Below are positions 56,301 through 64,000 of a DNA stretch of 64,000 bases, piece after piece (the first letter of the stretch is position 1; every line of letters starts with the position of its first letter). Source of the stretch: Conchocele bisecta (lineage: Eukaryota; Mollusca; Bivalvia; Lucinida; Thyasiridae); contig CM055277.1 in the NCBI GenBank assembly GCA_029237695.1, forward strand, positions 37,730,242-37,794,241. Direction: 5' to 3'. The position numbers and the translations under genes are program-made. The notes below the pieces were generated by a model. It did no database searches. It saw only the letters and a program-made list of their open reading frames with translations, and was not told where the DNA came from.

Positions 56301-59300
56301 CATGCTTGTGTGAACATTTGTAACCAACACTTTCATCCTTATTGTAACATTGAACATAACCAAAGCTTTGTGTGCAACATTAGAAACAACTTACAGGTCA
56401 ATTAATTAACATTGCACATTTACATAGCTTGTTGTTGCCTTTCATTAGTACCACTTCAGTCCTTATTATTTACATGAACGTACATGCTTGTTTGTTGCCA
56501 CATTAGTAACACTTCAGTCCTTTATTATTTACATGCACGTACATGCTTGTGTGCACATTAGTAAACCACTTCAGTTCCTTATTTTACATGAACGTACATG
56601 CTTTGTGCACATTAGTAACCACTTCAGTCCTTATTTACCTGCACGTACATGCTTGTGTGCACATTAGTAACACTTCAGATTTCCTTATTTACCTGCAACC
56701 GTTCCATGCTTGTGTTGCACTTAAGTTTTTTACCAATTTCATTCCTTATTTAACATTGCCAAACGAACATGCTTTTTGCACATTAGTAAACACTTCAGTC
56801 CTTATTTACTTGAAAACGTAACATGCTTGTGTGGCACAATTAGTAACACTTCAGTTAATTTATTTACATGCACTATGTACATGAACGTACAATGCTTGTG
56901 CACATTAGTAACACTTCAGTCCTTATTTACATGCCACAGTACAGGCTTGTGCACATTAGTAAAACTTCATCCTTATTTACATAACGTAACAGCTTGTTGC
57001 GCACAATTAGAAACACTTCAGTCATTATTTACATGAACGTTTAACATGCTTGTGTGCACATTAGTTTAACAACTTCAGTCATTATTTTTACATTTCACGT
57101 ACATCTTTGTTGTGCACATTAAGTAACACTCAATCAGTCCCTTATTTACATGAACGTACATGCTTGTGCGCACATTAGTAACACTTCAGAGTCCTTATTT
57201 ACATGCACGTACATGCTTGTGTGCACATTGAGTAACACTTCAGTTTTCATTAAATTTACATGCAACGTTTACAATTACTTGTGCGCCACAATTAGTAACA
57301 ACACTTCAGTCCTTTATTTACAGAACGTACATGCTTGTGTGCACATTAGTAACACTTCAGTCCCTTATTTTACATAACGTACATGCTTGTGTGCACATTA
57401 GTAAACATTCAGTCCTTGATTTAACATGCACAGTACATGCTTCAGTTTGTGGCTGCCATTAGTAAACACTTCAGTCCTTTTTATTTAAAAACGTACATGC
57501 TTGTGCGCACATTAGTAACACTTCAGTCTTATTTACATGAACGTACATGTTGTGTGCCAACATTAGTAACACTTCAGTCCTTATTTACATTGAACGTATG
57601 CTTGTGTGCACATTAGTAACACTTCAGTCCTTATTTACATGCAGTACATGCTTGTGTGCACATTAGTAACACTTCAGTCCTATTTACATGAACGTACATG
57701 CTTGTGCGCACATTAGGTTAACACTTCAAGTCATTATTTACATGAACGTCCATGCTTGTGTGCACATTAGTAAACACTTCAGTCCTTATGTACATTGAAC
57801 GTAGATGGTTGGTGAGTTTTGTTTGTGCACATTAGTAACACACTTCAGTCCTATTTACATGAACGTACATGCTTGTGTTGCACATTAGGTAACACTTCAG
57901 TCTTATTTACATGCACGTACATGCTTGTCGCACATTAGTAACACCTTCAGTCCTTATTTACCATGCACGTACATGCTTGTGTGCACATTAGTAACACACT
58001 TTCAGTCCTTATTTACATGAACGTACATGCTTGTGTGCACATTAGTAACACTTCAGTCCTTATTTACATGCACGTACATGCTTGTGTGCACATTAGTAAC
58101 ACTTCAGTCCTTATTTACATGAACGTACATGCTTGTGTTGCACATTAAGTAACACACTTCAGTCCTTATTTTTACATGCACGTACATGCTTGTGTGCACT
58201 TAGTAAACACTTCAGTCCTTATTTACATTGAACGTAACATGCTTGAAGCACATTAGTAACACTTCAGTCCTTATTTGACATGGCACGTACATGCTTGTGC
58301 GCACATAGTAAAACACACTTCAGTCCTTATTTACATGAACGTACATGCTTGTGTGCACATTAGTAACACTTCAGTCCTTATTTACATGAACGTACATGCT
58401 TGTGTGCACATTAGTAACACTTCAGTCTTATTTACATATGCACGTACATGCTTGTGCGCACATTAGTAAACACTTCATTCGTCCTTATTTACATGAACGT
58501 ACATGCTTGAGCTCACATTAGTAACACTTCAGTCATTATACATGAACGTACTGCTTGTGCGCTCATTAGTCACACTTCAAGTCCTTTTTTACATGCACGT
58601 ACATGCTTGTGTGCACATTAGTAACACTTCAGTCCTTATTTACATGAAACGTACATGCTTTGTGTGAACATTAGTAACACTTCAGTCCTTATTTAACATG
58701 CAAGTACATGCTTGTGTGCACATTAGTAACACACTTCAGTCCTTATGTACATGAACGTACATGCTTGTGTGACATAGTACACTTCAGTCATTATTTACAT
58801 TTGCACGTACATGCTTGTGTGAACATTAGTACACTTCAGTATTATTTACATGAACGTACATGCTTGTGTGCACATAGTAACACACTTCAGTCCTTATTTA
58901 CATGAACGTACATGCTTGTGCGCACAATTAGTAACACTTCAGTCCTTATTTACATGCACGTACATGTTGTGTGCACATTAGTAACACTTCAGTCCTTATT
59001 TACATGAACGTACAGGCTGTGTGCACATTAGTAACACTTCAGTCCTTTATTTACATGCGTTTACATGCTTGTGTGCACATTAGTCCCCACACTTCAGTCC
59101 TTATTTAACACTGAACGTACATGCTTGTGTTGCACATTAGTCACACTCAGTCCTTATTTAACATGAACGTACAATGCTTGTGTGCACATTAGTCACACTT
59201 CAGTCTTATGTACATGAACGTACATGCTTGTGTGCAACATTAGTCACACCTTTCAGTCCTATTTACTGCACGTACATGCTTGTGCGCACATTTAGTTAAC

Positions 59301-59847
59301 ACTTCAGTCCTTATTTTACATTGCACGTACATGCTTGTGTGCACATTAGTAAACACACTTCAGTCCTTATTTACATGAACGTACATGCTTGTGTGCACAT
59401 TAGTAACACACTTCAGTCCTTATTTACATGAACGTACATGCTTGTGTGCACATTAGTAACACACTTCAGTCCTTATTTACATGAACGTACATGTTGTGTG
59501 CACATTTAGTAACACTTCAGTCCTTATTTACATGAACGTACATGCTTGTGTGCACATTAGTAACACACTTCAGTCCTTATTTACATGAACGTACATGCTT
59601 GTGTGCACATTAGTAACACACTTCAGTCCTTATTTACATTGAACGTACATGCTTGGTGTGCACATTAGTAACACAACTTCAGTCCTTATTTTACATTGAA
59701 CGTACATGCTTGAGTGCACATGAGTAAACACACTTCAGTCCTTATTTACATGAACGTACATGCTTGTGTGCACATTAGTAACACACTTCAGTCCTTATTT
59801 ACATGAACGTACATGCTTGTGTGCACATTAGTAACACTTCAGTCCTT
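47320..59847 (+). repeat. 12.5-kb minisatellite, 51-bp unit, about 240 copies
   Basis: Unit: TTAGTAACACTTCAGTCCTT, ATTTACATGAACGTACATGC, TTGTGTGCACA. Main variants: AGTAAC/AGTCAC, CCTT/CATT, ATGAAC/ATGCAC, TGTGTGC/TGTGCGC, and an extra CA or AC in ACACACTTCAG. Fifty-one is 3 x 17, so undamaged runs stay open in one frame as a 17-residue repeat (HISNTSVLIYMNVHACA) for up to about 160 residues; such frames begin and end where an indel falls and have no other coding signs. One-base indels are rare before 49.2 kb and very common at 51-59 kb. Each unit contains the near-palindrome CATGAACGTACATG. Confidence 0.95.
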
Positions 59848-60349
59848 TCAGAATACACCTTTATGTGTATGAAAGTTATTAAATATTTTATTTTTGTTAT
59901 TTATCAATGAAAGTATGTGTTGTGACCACTCATTTGAACCATCTCGATGCGACAATTAAAATGGTGGTCGCAACATATACTTATGAGCGCATAGAAGGAA
60001 ATACTTAGGATTTTCCACAAACATAATGGCTTATCATACGCATAAAAAGGGTTAAACTTGCACTCCCACATCACAGGTTGTAATATTGGGAGTCACATTT
60101 TTATGTCAATTCTTTAGATATGACATTTGTTGGGCAAAATTAACATTTGTTTACCATTACTGGACATGTTAATGGGCATTATTATACTTTTTATATTAAA
60201 CGTGAATTGCCACTCATTATATCAGGGGTGATAACCGTGTTTCCATAAAAGGTTAACAGAAACAACTATTTATTCTCTTTATTTATTTTAATGCCTTCAC
60301 CACCAAATAGTGAGTGGGGGTGGGGGAATATATAGAGGATATTTTTTTT
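59848..60349. other. Right flank of the array, with a palindromic repeat at 59917-59985
   Basis: GTGACCACTCATTTGAACCATC and ATTAAAATGGTGGTCGCAAC match, in reverse complement, the repeat at 38410-38480. From about 60290 there is ATGCCTTCACCACCAAATAG, like the left ends of the Helitron-like elements. No gene seen. Confidence 0.5.
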
Positions 60350-60474
60350 TTTTTCAACGAATATGACATATATGTTCATCGAGTGGTGTGAAATGTCCAT
60401 ATTCGTTAGGCACGAGTGAAATATGGACAGTTCACACCACGAGATGAACATATATGTCATATTCGTTGCAAAAA
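60350..60474. repeat. Foldback hairpin (CGAATATGACATATATG arms)
   Basis: CAACGAATATGACATATATG ... GAGTGGTGTGAA and TTCACACCACGAGATGAACA ... CATATATGTCATATTCGTTG pair with an inner TGTCCATAT/ATATGGACA. Probably a MITE. Confidence 0.8.
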
Positions 60475-60655
60475 TATGAATATTCTATTTATTATATACC
60501 GCTCCATGGAAATTACCAGTTTTTTAGACTGTATACGGTAATGAATGTGTTTTGCAGCCTATTTGCTGCAGGTGCGCGTTATGAATATAGATAGCGAAAG
60601 TAGTCGTATTTTCACCGGAAGATGTTTATTTCATCGATGAGAACATATGACTTGT

Positions 60656-62837
60656 ATTATACCCCCACAAACAAAGTTTGTTGGGGGTATATAGGAGTCA
60701 GCTTGTTGGTCGGTCGGTCGGTCTGTTGGAAATTCCCTTCCGCTCTATATCTTCTACACCGATGCATGCATTATCAAATGGCTTGGCACAAATGTTTGTC
60801 ATGATGAGAAGGTGTGTCGGTATCAATAACCACGCACCTACGTCCAAGGTCAAGGTCACAGTTGAAGGTCAAAGGTCAAACCTATAGAAATTCCCTTCCG
60901 CTCTATATCTTCTACACCGATGCATGGATTATCAAATGGTTTGGCACAAATGTTTCTCATGATGAGAAGGTGTGTCTCGATCAATAACCACGCGCCTACA
61001 TCCAAGGTCACAGTTGAAGGTCAAAGGTCAAACCTATCGAAATTCCCTTCCGCTCTATATCTTCTACACCGATGCATGGATTATCAAATGGCTTGGCACA
61101 AATGTTTCTCATGATGAGAAGGTGTGTCGCGATCAATAACCACGCACCTACATCCAAGGTCAAGGTCACAGTTGAAGGTCAAAGGTCAAACCTATTGAAA
61201 TTCCCTTCCGCTCTATATCTTCTACATCGAAGCATGGATTATCAAATGGCTTGGCGCCCCGTGCAGGCACCGGGGCAGGATCAACTGATCCTGAGAATAG
61301 TGCTGCAGTAGCCATTGCTTGTCGTAAAAGGCGACTAAACTGGCTTAACGATTGGGTTCATTCATACTTTCCGGAACCCACTATACCGGATTTGGCCCTC
61401 ATGTACATTTTTGGCTTTCTTGTATGTGAGAGTTGAGTCAGGCTATGCCCCATATATAAAAGTAAGATTAGCGCTAATCCTATTACTTTTAGGGGATGGG
61501 ATAAATGATGCTGGTGTGGCGAGGGCCTGGCACCAGACCAGGTTGTTCTAATTTCAGGACTGAATATATATTTTGATTGTAAATATTGAGTTCTGAAGTT
61601 GGGATTTACCCCCCTCTGACAGGTGGATACGGGACACGACCCCGTTGACCCGCTGCGTGTACCCTGCTTGTACTATCAGAAAAGCAGACTTGTTAAACCC
61701 AATTCACTCTCCTCACTCACTCTAAATGCTGGCACATGTTTCTCAGATGAAAGAGAGTGTCGCGATCAATAACCACGACCTACGTTCAGGTCAAGGTCAC
61801 ATTAAGGTCAAAGGTCATTGAAATCAAATGGCTTGGCACAAATGTTTCTCATGATGAGAAGGTGTGTCGCGATCAATAACCACGCACCTACGTCCAAGGT
61901 CAAGGGTCTACTGTATTGAAGGTCAAAGGTCAAACCTATTGAAATTCCCTTCCGCTCTATATCTTCTACAACCGAATGCATGGATTTGATTCAAATGGCT
62001 TGGCAAAAATGGTTTCTCATGATTGGACAATGAAGTGTTTCGCGATCAACTAAACCACGCACCCACGTTCCAAGGTCAAGGTCACAGGTGAAGTCAAAGG
62101 TCAAACCTATTAAAATTCACCGCCGATCTATAATCTTCCTACACCGAGCCATGGATTATCAATTGCTAACTCCAACGGCACCTACGACCAAGGTCACAGT
62201 TGGAAGGTCAAAGGTTCAAAACCTATTGAAATTCACTTCCGCTCTATATCTTCTACACCGATGCATGGATTATCCAAATTGCTAACCAGCACCTACCGTC
62301 CAAGGTCACAGTTGAAGGTCAAAGGTCAAACCTATTGAAATTCCCTTCGCTCTATATCTTCTACACCGATGCATGGATTATCAAATGGCGTGGCACAAAT
62401 GTTTCTCATGATGATAAGGTGTGTCGCAATCAATAACCACGCACCTACGTCCAAGGTCAAGGTCACAGTTGAAGGTCAAAGGTTAAACCTATTGAAATTT
62501 CCTTCCGCTCTATATCTTCTACACCGATGCATGGATTATCAAATGCCTTGGCACAAATGTTTCTCAGGATGAGAAGGTGTGTCGCGATCAATAACCACGC
62601 ACCTACGTCCAAGGTCAAGGTCACACTTGAAGGTCAAAGGTCAAACCTATTGAAATTCCCTTCCGCTCTATATCTTCTACACCGATGCATGTATTATCAC
62701 ACTATGCCCAGGGTCAAGGTCACAGACTTGATGCATTTGAAACCTTAACGCTCGGCTAAGTGGCTTATAATCAAAAATACCTTGTTTTCTTTGGCTGCCA
62801 GTGGGGGTATTCGTGTGCCGACAGGCCACATTTCTAG
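60656..62837 (+). mobile_element. Helitron-like tandem-repeat element 3, with SINE insert
   Basis: Left hairpin ACCCCCACAAAC/GTTTGTTGGGGGT (60661-60690), core of about ten units of roughly 155 bp (CTTCCGCTCTATATCTTCTA, CCGATGCATGGATTATCAAA, CAATAACCACGCACCTACGT, CAAGGTCAAGGTCACAG), right end GTGTGCCGACAGGCCACATT then TCTAG and T, identical to the end of the element at 41773-42777. Units from 61740 to 62330 are damaged by many small indels. Interrupted by the SINE-like copy at 61256-61722. Confidence 0.75.
61256..61722 (+). mobile_element. SINE-like retroelement with CACT tail, copy 2
   Basis: Matches 38794-39270 from GCCCCGTGCAGGCACCGGGG to the CTCACTCACTC tail with small gaps near the 3' end. 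AAATGGCTTGGC before it and AAATGCTGGC after it are the flanking duplication, slightly mutated, within one tandem unit of the host element. Confidence 0.8.
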
Positions 62838-63660
62838 TTTACATCGTATAACTATGTATTTCATGGGTAGGTATATAATAAAGTGTTTTCTTTCATGTAA
62901 CTGCTTCATATTTCACACATGTATTCATCTGATGGTCCTCTATCGTGCAGTGACACATTCACAATCCTCAGATCCCCGCCAAACCCAAGGTCAAGGACAC
63001 ATACTTAATGCGTTACACTTGGGTAAATGTTGTATACATTGTACATGTAATATCTGTTTACGTCCACATACAAACTGCTTCATACTCTATCATGCTGTGA
63101 CAAATGACCAAATTCATTGTGCACACACAGTGACATGGTGCATGTCACGGGAAGGCGTGACTTGGCACTAAATATAACTTTGTACTTATTGCAACATTTT
63201 AATGATTAATTTAATAGATATTGAATATGTGATTAATTGCGACGAAATGCTGTGATTTCATTGGTCGAGAAACTAGGGTAAACAATAAAGTATATTTTGT
63301 GCCCAATCGATGGGCCCCCAACTTTAATAGTAACTTATGAAGCCCTTCACCAATTTCAATACTATTTGGCCACAATGTATGTCTAGCGATGGTGCTTTGT
63401 TTTGCTGATAGTGTTGCCTGAGATAATTGTGATCACAGTTTCAGCATCTCACAGCATTATCAACGTGCACAATTATGATCTTTTATATTGTGCAAAAACA
63501 ATCAAAACCACTTTTCAAAGTCAGATGGAGCATAAAAAATGGGTATCAATTCTATCACTCAAGCATGCCATTGACATTCTCTCTCTATATATGTTCCACT
63601 GTAACATTTCAAATAAATAGGCTTACAAAATGTTAACCCTTTCAACACCAGATACCTGGT
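62838..63660. other. Stretch with fragments of GGTCA-type repeat, no gene
   Basis: CATGTATTCATCTGATGGTCCTCTATC and AACCCAAGGTCAAGGACACA-type words up to about 63020 are like the core units at 42.9-45 kb. The rest is AT-rich with no recognised signal. Confidence 0.45.
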
Positions 63661-63898
63661 GCCCGTTTCACTAAACTTTGTATGACGAAAATGTTCGTAA
63701 GTGCACATTTAGAATCATCTGGAAATTTCAATTGATGTATTTACATTTATTGAGCATAGGCTGCATATGCAAACTATGCTGAATAATTGTAAATCCAATA
63801 ATTGTTTACAAGAAAACATTGTTAATGTGAAATTTACAAACTATCATAATTTTGCACTTGCAAACATTTTAGTCGTACAAAGTTTAGTGAAACGGCCC
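63661..63898. mobile_element. Foldback MITE, CCGTTTCACTAAAC family, full copy
   Basis: Starts GCCCGTTTCACTAAACTTTG and ends AAGTTTAGTGAAACGGCC. Arms inverted throughout (TTCGTAAGTGCACATTTAGA on the left), centre GCATATGCAAACTATGC. Same length class as the copies at 6269 and 7125, in the flipped internal orientation. Confidence 0.85.
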
Positions 63899-64000
63899 CG
63901 TTTCCTAACACTTGCAAACAGTTAGATCATGATGAGCCGGCTCGTAATGAGCTGTCTCATCAAGATCTACACCATTTATGAATATTTTTTAATGTTTACA
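63899..64000. repeat. Palindrome related to 8397-8452
   Basis: GATGAGCCGGCTCGTAATGA followed by GCTGTCTCATCAAGATCTAC forms an imperfect hairpin; the window ends just after it. Confidence 0.5.

Noticed and set aside
47672..59000. Peptide-repeat genes (17-residue HISNTSVLIYMNVHACA units)
   Set aside because: The open frames start and stop only where indels fall in a 51-bp tandem array; unit length alone explains the openness. Kept as a repeat, with the coding possibility noted.

Overview
The window is eukaryotic, repeat-dense, AT-rich DNA, most likely from a marine mollusc and probably a bivalve. The reasons are a spliced intron, several non-LTR retrotransposons, dense foldback MITEs, tandem cores of about 155-185 bp rich in AAGGTCAAGGTCA between hairpin arms (as in bivalve Pearl-like Helitron-related elements), and a SINE-like repeat with a CACT/ACTC tail. 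There are no bacterial-style operons. Almost everything with coding potential belongs to a mobile element. The one likely host exon is at 35653-35945.

Layout. 1-9.9 kb: a patchwork of MITE families (a TTAA-flanked family in three copies, a foldback family with CCGTTTCACTAAAC ends, a family with GCAAAGTATACTTT arms), a tRNA-derived SINE inside one MITE, a 26-bp minisatellite and a 41-G run. 9,981-18,584: an 8.6-kb element with near-identical terminal inverted repeats of about 140 bp. It carries one long, spliced, now broken gene of roughly 1,650 codons. The C-terminal half of the product has motifs like those of FEN1/PIN-type nucleases, followed by a cysteine-rich CXC-type zinc segment. This is the best candidate for an undescribed system. 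18.6-23.9 kb: AT-rich, no gene seen. 23.9-30.5 kb: a decayed LINE on the minus strand, split by a 3.27-kb DNA transposon (CAGG ends, 6-bp target duplication) that itself carries a Helitron-like tandem-repeat element. 30.9-35.0 kb: a second, CR1-like LINE on the minus strand with ORF1 (PHD-like finger), endonuclease and reverse transcriptase.

35.0-40.0 kb: a probable first coding exon with a good splice donor, a partial second copy of that exon, long trinucleotide runs, and then a three-level nest: a SINE (14-bp duplication) inside a CAGGG-ended hAT-like element (5-bp duplication) inside a Mutator-like element (9-bp duplication). 40-47.3 kb: foldbacks and two Helitron/Pearl-like tandem-repeat elements. 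47.3-59.85 kb: a 12.5-kb minisatellite of about 240 copies of a 51-bp unit. 59.9-64 kb: another Helitron-like tandem element with a SINE inside it, and more MITEs.

Nothing here works as a pathway. The window is best read as nested mobile elements, whose order of insertion can be deduced from target-site duplications, around the start of one host gene. Frequent single-base shifts in otherwise conserved coding regions mean either real decay or residual long-read error; sequence alone cannot separate these.
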